Position numbers and translations under genes: made by a program
In this document: positions 1-8,106 of the stretch, piece by piece
Layout of the letters: every line of letters begins with the position of its first letter
Numbering within the stretch: position 1 is the first letter of the stretch
Origin: Nitrospira sp.
GTDB taxonomy: Bacteria > Nitrospirota > Nitrospiria > Nitrospirales > Nitrospiraceae
Assembly: GCA_030456405.1 (NCBI GenBank)
Contig: JAKDNQ010000015.1
Span: 1-20,843, forward strand
DNA: 20,843 bases
Direction of reading: 5' to 3'
The notes under the pieces: generated by a model
What the model was told of the DNA's origin: nothing
What the model saw: only the letters and a program-made list of their open reading frames with translations
Databases searched by the model: none

Positions 1-532
1 CAAACTTATAGCCGAATGTAATCAGCGAAATGGTCAGTCGATGCGGCGCTCCCTCCTCTCTAAACTGCCGGTTTAACAACTCTCGTAACTCATGCACTGT
101 CAGATCTGAGGTATCGATAATACGGTCGGCGTGGCGCCGCAAGTCGGAGAGGCGCTCCCTTTCGACTCGCACTCCCTCCAGTACCGGAAGATGCGGAAGA
201 AGTGGGTGCGGCCTTCGGGACTCCGAGAATCGACGAACCAGCACCTCTTCCCGAGCCTCGAAGAATATCAATTCAATCGCATGCCCGAGCGCTTTCACGC
301 GCTCAATGACCCCTACGAGGTCGGAAAAGAACACGCGCTCCCTGACATCGATTCCGAGCGCGACATTCTTAATCTCCCCTCCTTGCTGATGACAGAGATC
401 AACAAAGGTCGGCAAAATGGCGGGAGGCAAATTATCGATGCAGAAATACCCGACGTCTTCAAAGCACTTGAGCGCATGCGACTTCCCTGATCCGGAAAGA
501 CCGCTGATGATAACCAGCTTGAGCGCAGCCAT
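1..532 (-). CDS. rapZ: RapZ, RNase adapter / nucleotide-binding protein (C-terminus cut by window edge)
   Basis: The reading frame starts at ATG 530-532 and runs off the left edge with no stop, so about 177 residues of a protein usually near 285 are seen. A P-loop GLSGSGKS lies at residues 11-18, followed by YFCIDNLP at 29-36, the hallmark of the RapZ/YvcJ family; RRPHPL and the IDTSDLTVHEL segment also fit. In enterobacteria RapZ binds the small RNA GlmZ and guides RNase E to it, controlling glucosamine-6-phosphate synthase; in other phyla the P-loop protein binds nucleotides and its RNA target is unknown. The C-terminal RNA-binding half is outside the window. The start lies 12 bases after the hpf stop, with AAAGGG about 8 bases upstream, so it is probably the last visible gene of the lpt-rpoN operon. 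Family call is firm; a GlmZ-type role here is only inference. Confidence 0.93.
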   Translation of the reverse strand, partial: MAALKLVIISGLSGSGKSHALKCFEDVGYFCIDNLPPAILPTFVDLCHQQGGEIKNVALGIDVRERVFFSDLVGVIERVKALGHAIELIFFEAREEVLVRRFSESRRPHPLLPHLPVLEGVRVERERLSDLRRHADRIIDTSDLTVHELRELLNRQFREEGAPHRLTISLITFGYKF

Positions 533-544
533 GCCGCTTACCCT

Positions 545-1066
545 TTACGGATCGATCAGGACCACTCGATCGCGATCGAGTCGCTGTAGAATCTGCAATT
601 TTCCAGAAGACCGTGCCGTGAAGACCACTAGCGAGCCAGGCAGAGAGTCGAGCCGGCGTTTCGCGTCCTCCAACGTCAGAACCACCTTGGGGGGGCACAT
701 AACTTCGATCTTCTCCTCTCCCTCATCCTTACGAACAGCCGGGGGTAGAATCTTACGAGCCGATCTCTTCTGCGGTTCTTTATGGTCAGTCTGGCGTTCC
801 TTTTGTTTTCGTATCTGGGTACCCAAGCGATCCACGAGCTGGTCGATCGTCGCGTACATTTCCCGCGTCGAAGCTTTTGCCTGAATTCGTCGCCCCTGCA
901 TAGTACACACAACCTCCGCATGATGCTGAAGCTTGCTCACACCCAGAATCACTTCCAGGTGGGTCAGCTTCACTTCGTACCGCACAAGCCGCTCAAAGCG
1001 ACTTTCTACATGCTGTCTGAGCGCCGGCGTAATCACGAGGTGGCGTCCGGTAATTTTGATCGACAT
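545..1066 (-). CDS. hpf: Long-form ribosome hibernation promoting factor (HPF)
   Basis: A 173-residue protein beginning MSIKITGRHLVITPAL. Residues 1 to about 100 form the S30AE (YfiA/HPF) domain, which binds the 30S decoding region and blocks mRNA and tRNA in stationary phase. A charged linker follows, and residues of roughly 128-173 (from LTLEDAKRRL to VVLIDP) match the C-terminal dimerisation domain of long HPF, which joins two 70S ribosomes into 100S particles without a separate RMF. I chose ATG 1066 because AAAGGA lies a few bases upstream and the family start motif fits; an in-frame start 13 codons earlier is possible but unlikely. It lies downstream of rpoN, as in many Gram-negative bacteria, but with a 294-base gap that may hold its own control signals. 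Confidence 0.95.
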   Translation of the reverse strand: MSIKITGRHLVITPALRQHVESRFERLVRYEVKLTHLEVILGVSKLQHHAEVVCTMQGRRIQAKASTREMYATIDQLVDRLGTQIRKQKERQTDHKEPQKRSARKILPPAVRKDEGEEKIEVMCPPKVVLTLEDAKRRLDSLPGSLVVFTARSSGKLQILQRLDRDRVVLIDP

Positions 1067-1078
1067 GTATCCTTTCAA

Positions 1079-1094
1079 GCTGAGCAACCTCAGC
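1079..1094 (-). promoter_or_regulatory. Small hairpin just upstream of the hpf ribosome binding site
   Basis: On the transcript strand GCTGAG-GTTG-CTCAGC forms a perfect 6-bp stem with a 4-base loop. It ends only a few bases before the AAAGGA that serves hpf. It has no U-run, so it is not a terminator. It may affect hpf translation or mRNA stability; this is inference from position only. Confidence 0.45.
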
Positions 1095-1209
1095 CTCTCT
1101 ACCATTCAACTATGAGTGTTCGATCTATGCATTTACAACACCGGAGGAAACCCTGGATAGGAAACCACAACAAACGCAGATGGATAAGGAAGGTCTAGCA
1201 TGCTCTAGA

Positions 1210-1237
1210 AAACTATGAGGTACACAGACTCAGTCAA
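1210..1237 (-). promoter_or_regulatory. Weak candidate sigma-70 promoter for hpf-rapZ
   Basis: TTGACT (1237-1232 on the minus strand) and TAGTTT (1215-1210) are separated by 16 bases, in the middle of the long rpoN-hpf gap. The -35 is good and the -10 poor. An inverted repeat TCTAG...CTAGA lies immediately downstream at 1194-1209. A separate promoter for hpf would fit its growth-phase role, but the match is weak. Confidence 0.25.
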
Positions 1238-1360
1238 TGAATCACGCGGGTGTGCCACATCCTTTCACGTTGGTCTTCTCACCTACCCCAGACTCTCTGC
1301 AACCAGCCAAACCGGTGAACCACATGAGCAAGACGAGCCTGATAATTTTTTCTGCGCCCT

Positions 1361-2869
1361 TTAAAAAAACCGTCGCCGCTGAGTCGCAGAGGGAATATGT
1401 TCTTCCGCCCGATATTTCGCCACGGTTCGGCGTGCAATCACAACCTGCTGTGAGAGCAGCCGTGCGGCGATCTCTTCATCTTTCAGAGGGTGGCTTGTAT
1501 CCTCCTCCGCCACCATTTTTCGAATCATCTCTCTCACTGTCACGGACGACATCATGTCGGAAGGCTGATCTGCCCGTTGCAGGCCAGCATTGAAGAAGAA
1601 TTTCAGCTCCAACATCCCCTGCGGGCAATACATATATTTGTTCGCCGTCACACGACTAATGGTCGATTCATGCATCCCTATATCTTCGGCCACTTGTTTG
1701 AGCACTAACGGCTTGAGGTGCTGCACACCTTTTTCAAAAAACTGCTCCTGAAACTTCACGATACTCGACACGACTTTGACAATCGTCTTATTCCGTTGTT
1801 CGATACTGCGAATAACCCATTGCGCAGCCCGAAGCTTTTCGTCAAGATAGGCCTTGGTCTCAGCCGACCCGCCCTCTCCAGCCCCCATCAATTGTTTATA
1901 GTATGGACTGATTCGCATACGCGGCAGTCCGTCGTCATTCAAGAGCACGACCCACTCCCCTTCATTCTTCTTCACGAACACATCAGGGACAATCGCGTAG
2001 TTCTGAGTATTCGTAAACGGTCGCCCTGGCTTTGGCTCAAGCACTTCGATGACTTTGGTTGCTTGGAACACCTCCTCTACGGTAACACCTAAAGTTTTCG
2101 CAATTCTTGCATACTGCTTTTTCTCCAGGTCTTTAAGATGATGCTGAACGATGGCTTCAACAATCGATCCTTTTAACGCTCCTGGCCGAGCGCCTAAGGA
2201 CCCCATGGGACTTTTCCCTAAATGCCCAATTTGTAACAGTAGGCATTCCACAAGATCTCGCGCCGCCACGCCTGTTGGATCGAAACATTGAATATCCTTT
2301 AGAACTGACTCTGCTTCCGTTTCTGTAAAGTCAGTCCCTCCGACCATCTCTGCAAGCGACATACGCAGATACCCGTCATCGTCAAGGTTACCGATGATCA
2401 ATCGCCCAATCTCCTTTGCACGACCCGATAAACCTGAAAACGACAGCTGCCAAAGAAGATGGTCTTCCAAGGACGTGGCTTTCGCCATGGTTTGCTCATA
2501 GGACGGAAACTCATCCTGCGAGGATGACTGAGACCCGGATCCACCTCGACGATCGTTGTCAAAGTACTCTTCCCAGCCACCCGCTGAAGCTTCATCCGGA
2601 GTGTCTCGTTCTTCTGGAGTCGACTCGTCCGCATTCGATGGTTCGCTGTTTGCCGACGCCACCGCGTCTTCCGCCTTTTCCTCAGGACTCTCAGCTTCGC
2701 TGTCCTCTGCCTCAGTAGGGAGATCCTCCAAGAGCGGATTTTCCATCAGATGCTGAGTGAGGCTCTGCTGGAGTTCAAGTCTCGACAGCTGCAGCAGCTT
2801 AATCGCCTGCTGCAATTGAGGAGTCATGATCAGCTTTTGACTGAGTCGAAGGTCAAGCCTGAGCTTCAT
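1361..2869 (-). CDS. rpoN: RNA polymerase sigma-54 factor
   Basis: A 502-residue sigma-54. Residues 1-50 are the glutamine- and leucine-rich region I (MKLRLDLRLSQKLIMTPQLQQAIKLLQ...) that contacts activator ATPases. A strongly acidic low-complexity region II follows, to about residue 110. Then come the core-binding domain, a helix-turn-helix near 391-411 (QVAEDIGMHESTISRVTANK) and the RpoN box ARRTVAKYR at 479-487, which reads the -24 element. ATG 2869 is preferred over a longer frame because AGGAG lies 8 bases upstream and region I begins exactly there. It starts 19 bases after the lptB stop, so it is cotranscribed with the lpt genes, the usual arrangement. No sigma-54 activator is encoded in the window. 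Confidence 0.97.
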   Translation of the reverse strand: MKLRLDLRLSQKLIMTPQLQQAIKLLQLSRLELQQSLTQHLMENPLLEDLPTEAEDSEAESPEEKAEDAVASANSEPSNADESTPEERDTPDEASAGGWEEYFDNDRRGGSGSQSSSQDEFPSYEQTMAKATSLEDHLLWQLSFSGLSGRAKEIGRLIIGNLDDDGYLRMSLAEMVGGTDFTETEAESVLKDIQCFDPTGVAARDLVECLLLQIGHLGKSPMGSLGARPGALKGSIVEAIVQHHLKDLEKKQYARIAKTLGVTVEEVFQATKVIEVLEPKPGRPFTNTQNYAIVPDVFVKKNEGEWVVLLNDDGLPRMRISPYYKQLMGAGEGGSAETKAYLDEKLRAAQWVIRSIEQRNKTIVKVVSSIVKFQEQFFEKGVQHLKPLVLKQVAEDIGMHESTISRVTANKYMYCPQGMLELKFFFNAGLQRADQPSDMMSSVTVREMIRKMVAEEDTSHPLKDEEIAARLLSQQVVIARRTVAKYRAEEHIPSATQRRRFF

Positions 2870-2888
2870 GTACACACACTCCTGATAT

Positions 2889-3671
2889 TCACAACTTGAA
2901 CCGTTCCCCCAGATAGACAGCGCGTGCTGTCTCACTCTTGACGATCGATTCTGGGGACCCAGCCTCAAGAATCAATCCTTCGTTGATGATATACGCCCGA
3001 TCTGTGATGGACAATGTCTCCTGAACATTGTGATCGGTGATTAAAATACCGATCTCTTTCTCCTTCAATCGGGTAATGATGTGTTGGATATCGGCGACAG
3101 CAATCGGGTCGATCCCGGCAAAGGGTTCATCGAGCAGCATGAACGAAGGGTTCGTCGCAAGAGCCCTCGTAATCTCCAGCCGCCGACGTTCACCACCAGA
3201 CAACGCATAGGCCATGCTTGCCCGAATATGGCCAAGATCCAGTTCCTTGAGAAGGGCATCAACTCTGTCGCGACGCTCTGTCCGAGAGTAGTCCAGCATC
3301 TCAAGAATTGCCAGAATATTGTCCTCAACGGACAACCGTCGAAACACCGATGATTCTTGCGGAAGATACCCAATTCCTTTGCGCGCGCGTCTATACATTG
3401 GCAGATCGGTGATCGTCTCTTCCCTGAGCGAGATCGCTCCTTCGTCAGGCGGGCACAGGCCGACGATCATGTCAAAAATGGTGGTCTTGCCAGCCCCATT
3501 CGGCCCCAGCAGGCCCACGACCTCACCGGCATGGACTTCGACCGAGACGCCTTTCACAACCTTGCGGCCACGAAAACTTTTTACTAATCCCGCCGCGCGC
3601 AAACAGCCGCCATTCGCCCTCTTCATCGAGAAGCCGGTCGGCGGCGCATTTCCCTGAACAGCCTCGATCAC
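2889..3671 (-). CDS. lptB: LPS export ABC transporter ATP-binding protein LptB
   Basis: This 260-residue ABC ATPase powers extraction of lipopolysaccharide from the inner membrane as part of LptB2FG. Visible motifs are Walker A GPNGAGKT (56-63), Q-loop Q105, signature LSGGE (157-161), Walker B FMLLDEP (177-183) and the switch histidine H214 in TDHN. The DEPFAGIDPI segment and the GYLPQESSVFRRLSVEDN stretch are typical of LptB rather than other ABC proteins. The frame starts at GTG 3671, overlapping the lptA stop by four bases (GTGA) with GGAGG upstream. This gives an N-terminal tail of about 25 residues longer than usual; ATG 3626 is an alternative but has no clear ribosome binding site. LptF, LptG and LptD are not in the window. 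Confidence 0.96.
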   Translation of the reverse strand: MIEAVQGNAPPTGFSMKRANGGCLRAAGLVKSFRGRKVVKGVSVEVHAGEVVGLLGPNGAGKTTIFDMIVGLCPPDEGAISLREETITDLPMYRRARKGIGYLPQESSVFRRLSVEDNILAILEMLDYSRTERRDRVDALLKELDLGHIRASMAYALSGGERRRLEITRALATNPSFMLLDEPFAGIDPIAVADIQHIITRLKEKEIGILITDHNVQETLSITDRAYIINEGLILEAGSPESIVKSETARAVYLGERFKL

Positions 3672-4249
3672 TTCGCCACCCCTCCATCCGGCTCGATCCG
3701 CACATGCGAACCTCCCTCTACTACACTCCGATCCTCTGCCAAGAACATCGTGATTTGTTTTCCGCTGACTCTTGTTCCCTTATCCCAAGCCACCGGGTCA
3801 CCGGTCAGAACAATCTTATCGCCATCATGGTAGTAAATGGCCTTTTCGCAGGTGGCGCTCCCCGAATCCTTCTCAATTCTCACTCGTCCAGTTGCTTCAA
3901 TTCTGTTGACCGAACGATTCGACACAGCCGGTACAGCATCAGAGCCTCTCGAAGATGTGCCGCCCTTGACAGCCTCATGCCCCTTCTGAGTATCTCCAGA
4001 GGGTAACTCTTGCGTGCTGAACATCACGATCATGCGATCGGAATAGACCAGCAACGATCCACGAGTCAGGACCACCGCACCTTCAAAGATCGCTTGGCTA
4101 TCTTGATTTTTTACAGTCATCTTCTTGGCCGTAATGGTGGTGCTGACAAGTTGATCGGCGCTGGCTTTGGGAATAGCCGCTTCAGCCGACTCGCTCAATG
4201 AAGCCATCCCAAGCGGGAACAGATTAAGTAGCAGGAGCCAAATCCACAT
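3668..4249 (-). CDS. lptA: Periplasmic LPS transport protein LptA (OstA-like)
   Basis: About 193 residues. Residues 1-24 form a signal peptide (hydrophobic WIWLLLLNLFPLG, likely cleavage after AEA), so the protein acts in the periplasm. The OstA/LptA beta-jellyroll starts near residue 37 (STTITAKKMTVKNQDSQAIFEG), and its repeats bridge the LPS path between LptC and LptD. A polar stretch at about 79-112 (rich in S, G, K) interrupts the fold and looks like a lineage-specific loop. The frame is open to a TTG at 4270, but GAGG lies six bases before ATG 4249, so I start there; ATG 4255 is also possible. It overlaps the end of lptC by 26 bases and lptB by four, indicating translational coupling. 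Confidence 0.9.
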   Translation of the reverse strand: MWIWLLLLNLFPLGMASLSESAEAAIPKASADQLVSTTITAKKMTVKNQDSQAIFEGAVVLTRGSLLVYSDRMIVMFSTQELPSGDTQKGHEAVKGGTSSRGSDAVPAVSNRSVNRIEATGRVRIEKDSGSATCEKAIYYHDGDKIVLTGDPVAWDKGTRVSGKQITMFLAEDRSVVEGGSHVRIEPDGGVAK

Positions 4250-4796
4250 GGACATCCTCAAGTACTTCAAACTCTTCGCGATCTAAATGTCCCAGCAACC
4301 CACGCCCTGTCACCTCTAACCCATGCCCAACGATACGGACAGGATCGTGCGTGCGGATTTCTCTCGTCTGATCAGTCCAAGCAAGATGGTTGGTATAGAT
4401 GACGTACCCACTCTCGGTGTGAATCACAAGAGGCTCTGATCGGTTTGCGAGCACGAAGTCCTTCGTCTCCGTATCCAATGTCCCCTCATCTCCAGTTACC
4501 GTTAAATCCTTTCCCTGCTTGCCAAACAGTGTCACAGCGACGACCTGAAGTGTCGCTCGTCTGTCCCGTTCAAAAAGCCGTGCCTCTTGCGCCTGCACTT
4601 TCCATTGAACGGTATCGCCCTTCGTTTGAGTAAATGTAAATTGAGAAATCTTCGCATCAGCTGGATCCATGGAGCCTGGCGCAGCTGCGGTTGGGGCAAG
4701 AACCATTGTCGAATTAGTGACGAGCAAATAGACAAGAAAACAGGCTAACACCGCACTCAGTGCTAATAAAGCTCCTCGTACCCAGCGTTGCCACAC
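4224..4796 (-). CDS. lptC: LPS export protein LptC, inner-membrane anchored
   Basis: A 190-residue protein with one N-terminal transmembrane helix (about residues 7-27) and a periplasmic OstA-like domain starting near residue 48 (AKISQFTFTQTKGDTVQWKV). This is the LptC layout: it receives LPS from LptB2FG and passes it to LptA. The segment LDTETKDFVLANRSEPLVI and the later repeats fit the family, which is poorly conserved in sequence, so gene order also supports the call. The start is GTG 4796 with GAGG four bases upstream. It is the first gene after a terminator and a sigma-70 like promoter and overlaps lptA. The kdsC and kdsD genes that precede lptC in enterobacteria are absent; ribosomal protein L17 lies upstream instead. 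Confidence 0.88.
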   Translation of the reverse strand: MWQRWVRGALLALSAVLACFLVYLLVTNSTMVLAPTAAAPGSMDPADAKISQFTFTQTKGDTVQWKVQAQEARLFERDRRATLQVVAVTLFGKQGKDLTVTGDEGTLDTETKDFVLANRSEPLVIHTESGYVIYTNHLAWTDQTREIRTHDPVRIVGHGLEVTGRGLLGHLDREEFEVLEDVHVDLAPAT

Positions 4797-4841
4797 GTTG
4801 CCTCAGCTTTCGAATTGAACAACATGATACTGACTGGCACG

Positions 4842-4870
4842 ATAGTAGCATGAGCTCCATACCATGTAAA
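4842..4870 (-). promoter_or_regulatory. Sigma-70 type promoter for the lptC-lptA-lptB-rpoN-hpf-rapZ operon
   Basis: On the minus strand TTTACA (4870-4865) and TACTAT (4847-4842) are separated by exactly 17 bases. The start of transcription would fall near 4835, some 40 bases before the lptC GTG. It sits between the rplQ terminator and lptC, where a new promoter is expected. Confidence 0.65.
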
Positions 4871-4913
4871 CGCATGCCGGATCCCGGACATCGTCTATCC
4901 GCTAGCGATGGAG

Positions 4914-4941
4914 TCAAAAACCCCGCTCATTATGAGCGGGA
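4914..4941 (-). terminator. Intrinsic terminator closing the ribosomal protein cluster
   Basis: On the transcript strand CCCGCTC-ATAAT-GAGCGGG forms a 7-bp GC-rich stem (up to 9 bp if the loop closes) followed by GTTTTTG. It lies 90 bases after the rplQ stop and upstream of the lptC promoter. The run of T is on the minus strand only, so it serves rplQ and not a plus-strand gene. Confidence 0.88.
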
Positions 4942-5030
4942 ATTCTTATAGATCTTTGTGAACGAGATGGGAGAACTAGAAGAACTTGATAGGGCATCGC
5001 ACGTGCAAATGGCTCTGATGAACAGGAGGC

Positions 5031-5453
5031 CTAGCTCGAAGCGGGACTCGCCTGAGCCGGTGCACCAGGCGCATGTTTCTTCGCATGCGCCATATCGGGC
5101 CGCGCCACAAGTTCAATCGCGACGAGTTTTGCAGCATCCCCAATTCGCCGCCTTGTCTTCACCATCCTTGTGTAGCCACCCTGGCGGTCTTTAAATCGAG
5201 TCGCTACGTCGCTGAATAGTTTGGAGACGACCTCTTTGCTTCTGATAAATGCAAGGGCTTGCCGCCGAGCCGGCAATGTCCCCTCCTTGCCAAGCGTAAT
5301 CATCCGGTCCGTGAACCCTCGAATTTCTTTCGCTTTAGCTTCAGTTGTCTCAATGCGTTCATGTTCGAGGAGCGATGTCACGAGACTTCGGAACAGCGCC
5401 CATCGATGTTTGGTCTGCCGTCCGAGCTGCCTGCCTTTTTTTCTATGACGCAC
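5031..5453 (-). CDS. rplQ: 50S ribosomal protein L17
   Basis: A 140-residue L17, starting [20 protein letters not shown], the conserved N-terminus that lies near the peptide exit tunnel. The core [31 protein letters not shown] and the [25 protein letters not shown] segment are diagnostic. The last 20 or so residues are alanine- and proline-rich and probably disordered. The start codon is GTG (5453), with GAGGG upstream. It follows rpoA by 18 bases and is the last gene of the alpha operon, ahead of a strong terminator. Confidence 0.97.
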   Translation of the reverse strand: MRHRKKGRQLGRQTKHRWALFRSLVTSLLEHERIETTEAKAKEIRGFTDRMITLGKEGTLPARRQALAFIRSKEVVSKLFSDVATRFKDRQGGYTRMVKTRRRIGDAAKLVAIELVARPDMAHAKKHAPGAPAQASPASS

Positions 5454-5471
5454 GGGTTCCCTCTTGTTTCG

Positions 5472-6473
5472 TTACTCGGTCTTCGGACTCCCACTGATCG
5501 GCTGCGCTACATCCAGTTTCACACCAAGTCCCAAGCCCATCTCCGTCAAGATTTCCTTGATTTCGTTGAGCGACTTCTTGCCGAAATTCTTTGTCCGCAG
5601 CATCTCGCCTTCGGTCTTTTGCACTAGATCGGCAATGGTCTTGATGTTCGCGTTTTTCAAGCAGTTTGCGGCACGAACCGACAGCTCCAGCTCATTGACA
5701 CTGCGGAATAGATGCTTATTGACCTCACGCTGCGCCTCATCGCCCCCAAGATCAGCGCGTCCCTCCACCCGCTCATCGGGGGTGATAAAGATATCAATAT
5801 GATCACGCAGAATGCTTGCCGCCGTGGACAAGGCATCTCGAGGCGAGATCGTTCCATCGGTCCAAATTTCCAAGGTCAATTTATCATAGTCGGTCATGCG
5901 GCCGACGCGGGCATTCTCGACGTGAAAGTTCACACGCTTGATAGGAGAAAATACCGAATCGATTGCGATCACACCAATCGGGAGCCCCTCCTCTTTATTG
6001 CGCTCGGCAGGCACGTAACCCCGCCCATGTTTCACCGTCATTTCCATATCGAATGAGGTATCCTTATCCAGCGTCGCAATATGGAGATTCGGAGTCAAGA
6101 TGGTCACATCCGCATCGTGAATAATATCAGCCCCTTTTGCTTCACCAGGCCCCTTCTTCTTGAGACGGAGCGTCTTTGGCTTATCCGTATGCACGGCAAG
6201 CCGCAGCCCTTTCACATTCAAAATAATGGAGGTGACATCTTCTGTGATGCCTGGAATCGTGGAGAATTCGTGCAGGACCCCCTCGATTTTCACGGTGGTC
6301 ACTGCCGCGCCCGTGAGCGAGGATAACAGCACGCGCCGTAACGCGTTGCCGACCGTCGTCCCAAACCCACGCTCATAGGCCTCTGTCGTAAATCTGCCGA
6401 ACGTTTGGTTTTGTGTATCTTTGTCGACCTCCACCCTCATCGGGATCTGAAAGTCTTTCATCGCTTTAATCAT
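5472..6473 (-). CDS. rpoA: DNA-directed RNA polymerase subunit alpha
   Basis: A 333-residue alpha subunit of normal length. The N-terminal domain (about 1-230) holds the assembly motifs, for example [23 protein letters not shown], through which alpha dimerises and recruits beta and beta-prime. A short linker leads to the C-terminal domain (about 250-315), where [22 protein letters not shown] and [14 protein letters not shown] form the helix-hairpin-helix that contacts UP elements and activators. ATG 6473 has AAGGGGG close upstream; ATG four codons later is possible. It stands between rpsD and rplQ, the alpha operon order, after an 87-base gap. Confidence 0.98.
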   Translation of the reverse strand: MIKAMKDFQIPMRVEVDKDTQNQTFGRFTTEAYERGFGTTVGNALRRVLLSSLTGAAVTTVKIEGVLHEFSTIPGITEDVTSIILNVKGLRLAVHTDKPKTLRLKKKGPGEAKGADIIHDADVTILTPNLHIATLDKDTSFDMEMTVKHGRGYVPAERNKEEGLPIGVIAIDSVFSPIKRVNFHVENARVGRMTDYDKLTLEIWTDGTISPRDALSTAASILRDHIDIFITPDERVEGRADLGGDEAQREVNKHLFRSVNELELSVRAANCLKNANIKTIADLVQKTEGEMLRTKNFGKKSLNEIKEILTEMGLGLGVKLDVAQPISGSPKTE

Positions 6474-6560
6474 GACTCCCCCTTCATCTCATCGAGCAAC
6501 CAACCCCTGATCGACATCTGTTTGCCGCAGAGACTAGCTCCCCTTTCCCAAGCTCCACTT

Positions 6561-7187
6561 CTATCTTGAATACAACTCCACCACCATCTGCTCGTTGACT
6601 GGCAGAGAAATCTGGTCTTTTGACGGCAACGCGCGCACCATACCTTTAAACGCCGTCTTGTCGAGCTCCAACCACTCCGGAATACCTCGACCATCCACTG
6701 AATCTAACGCAGTTTGGACCGAGATCAACGTGCGGCTTCGCTCTCGAATACTAACGACGTCACCTGCTTTCACCTGCGCACCGGGCACGTTAATCTTCCG
6801 GCCATTCATGGTCAAATGTCCATGGTTCACGAGCTGTCTGGCTTCTTTTCGTGAGGCGCCGAATCCTAGCCGGTATGCCACATTATCCAATCGGCATTCC
6901 AACAACCGCAAGAGCACTTCACCGGTAATACCAGGCTGTCGTTCCGCACGCTCAAACACGCCACGAAACTGGCACTCCATCAGGCCATAAATTCTGCGTA
7001 GCTTTTGCTTTTCTCTGAGCTGGGTACTGTACTCTGAATTCCTCGGGCGTTTTTGACCATGCTGTCCTGGAGGATAGCTCCGTCGCTCGATGGCGCACTT
7101 TTCTGTCATACAGCGTGCGCCTTTCAGAAACAACTTCTCACCCTCTCGCCGACACAACCGACAAACGGGGCCGCGATACTTTGCCAC
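6561..7187 (-). CDS. rpsD: 30S ribosomal protein S4, four-cysteine zinc form
   Basis: A 208-residue S4, the primary 16S rRNA binder that nucleates assembly of the 30S body and helps guard accuracy. Cysteines at 9, 12, 26 and 31 form a zinc-binding site in the N-terminus, the 'C+' form. The S4 RNA-binding domain covers about 97-160 (RLDNVAYRLGFGASRKEARQLVNHGHLTMNGRKINVPG). The start is GTG 7187, with a perfect GGAGGT six bases upstream. In E. coli S4 represses its own operon by binding the leader before rpsM; a large structured gap lies at that place here. It follows rpsK after 82 bases. Confidence 0.97.
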   Translation of the reverse strand: MAKYRGPVCRLCRREGEKLFLKGARCMTEKCAIERRSYPPGQHGQKRPRNSEYSTQLREKQKLRRIYGLMECQFRGVFERAERQPGITGEVLLRLLECRLDNVAYRLGFGASRKEARQLVNHGHLTMNGRKINVPGAQVKAGDVVSIRERSRTLISVQTALDSVDGRGIPEWLELDKTAFKGMVRALPSKDQISLPVNEQMVVELYSR

Positions 7188-7269
7188 TGCTCTACCTCCA
7201 ATTACCGGACATCACCATTGGTGGTGCGCCCAACAAATCTTGTGTGTTCGAACCTCTCGATATACGCGA

Positions 7270-7653
7270 CTAGACACGACGCCGCTTCGGTGGACGGCAT
7301 CCGTTGTGCGGAATCGGGGTCACATCACGAATCATATGGATCCGCAATCCAGCAGCCTGAAGAGATCTGATTGCCGATTCACGACCAGACCCTGGACCAT
7401 TCACATAGACATCCACTGTGCGCATCCCGCTTTCCATCGCCTTCCGTGCAGCAGCTTCGCCAGCCCGCTGAGCAGCAAATGGCGTACTCTTTCGCGAACC
7501 CTTGAATCCCTGGTTTCCTGAACTGGCCCACACAATTGTGTTGCCGCTCATGTCGGTGATGGTCACAATCGTGTTATTAAAGGACGCCTGGACATGGGCC
7601 ACCCCGCTCTGCACAATCCGACGCTCTTTCTTCTTTCCTTTTTTGATGCTCAT
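7270..7653 (-). CDS. rpsK: 30S ribosomal protein S11
   Basis: A 127-residue S11 of standard length, part of the 30S platform where it lines the mRNA exit region. The segments [41 protein letters not shown] and [18 protein letters not shown] are classic S11 sequence. The ATG start has AGGGAG four bases upstream. It follows rpsM by 30 bases and precedes rpsD, as in almost all bacteria. Confidence 0.98.
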   Translation of the reverse strand: MSIKKGKKKERRIVQSGVAHVQASFNNTIVTITDMSGNTIVWASSGNQGFKGSRKSTPFAAQRAGEAAARKAMESGMRTVDVYVNGPGSGRESAIRSLQAAGLRIHMIRDVTPIPHNGCRPPKRRRV

Positions 7654-7683
7654 AGAACTCCCTACTCAAGTGACGGCTGTATG

Positions 7684-8070
7684 CTACGCCGAACGCGCTG
7701 GCGGCTTCGGCTTGCTTCCCACACCGGAGCGCCGGCCTTTTCTCGTCCGCGCATTCGTCTTAGTCCGCTGACCGCGGACCGGCAACCCTTTCCGATGGCG
7801 CAGACCACGATACGTCCCACTATCGATCAATCGCTTGATATTCATCGAGAAGGTTTTCCTCAGATCGCCTTCGACCTGATAGCCCTCCTGAATAATCTCT
7901 CGAATCTTGACAATATGCTCTTCGCTCAGATCCTTCACACGAATGGCTCCATCAATCCCAGCCTTGCTCAGGATAGAGAGTGCGGATGCGCGCCCCACTC
8001 CATAGACGTATGTCAGGCCGATGTCCACGCGCTTCTCCCTCGGCAAATCTACCCCGGAAATACGAGCCAT
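7684..8070 (-). CDS. rpsM: 30S ribosomal protein S13
   Basis: A 128-residue S13 starting [21 protein letters not shown]. It sits in the 30S head, contacts the P-site tRNA through its basic C-terminal tail (here [19 protein letters not shown]...) and forms bridges to the 50S. The helix-two-turn-helix region [15 protein letters not shown] and the [22 protein letters not shown] motif are clear. The start is ATG 8070, with a full AGGAGG at 8075-8080; the frame stays open upstream but that part is intergenic. First gene of the alpha block, it is preceded by a 135-base gap with a large inverted repeat. Confidence 0.98.
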   Translation of the reverse strand: MARISGVDLPREKRVDIGLTYVYGVGRASALSILSKAGIDGAIRVKDLSEEHIVKIREIIQEGYQVEGDLRKTFSMNIKRLIDSGTYRGLRHRKGLPVRGQRTKTNARTRKGRRSGVGSKPKPPARSA

Positions 8071-8106
8071 AGTTCCTCCTATCCTTCTTCCTGTAACACT
8101 CTCACC

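Noticed and set aside
1254..1325. A 28-residue minus-strand open frame in the rpoN-hpf gap (MWFTGLAGC...)
   Set aside because: It looks faintly like a lipobox but has no ribosome binding site and is too short and unsupported to call.
1240..1345. Possible sigma-54 promoter upstream of hpf (TGGCAC in the minus strand, and a GG...GC pair)
   Set aside because: After TGGCAC the -12 position reads CGTGA rather than TTGCA, and the other GG/GC pair has 11 bases between instead of 10 and a poor -24 box.
7201..7269. CACCA-CCAA-TGGTG hairpin in the rpsK-rpsD gap as an S4 control site
   Set aside because: Only five base pairs; it is well within chance and the S4-type leader position is before rpsM.
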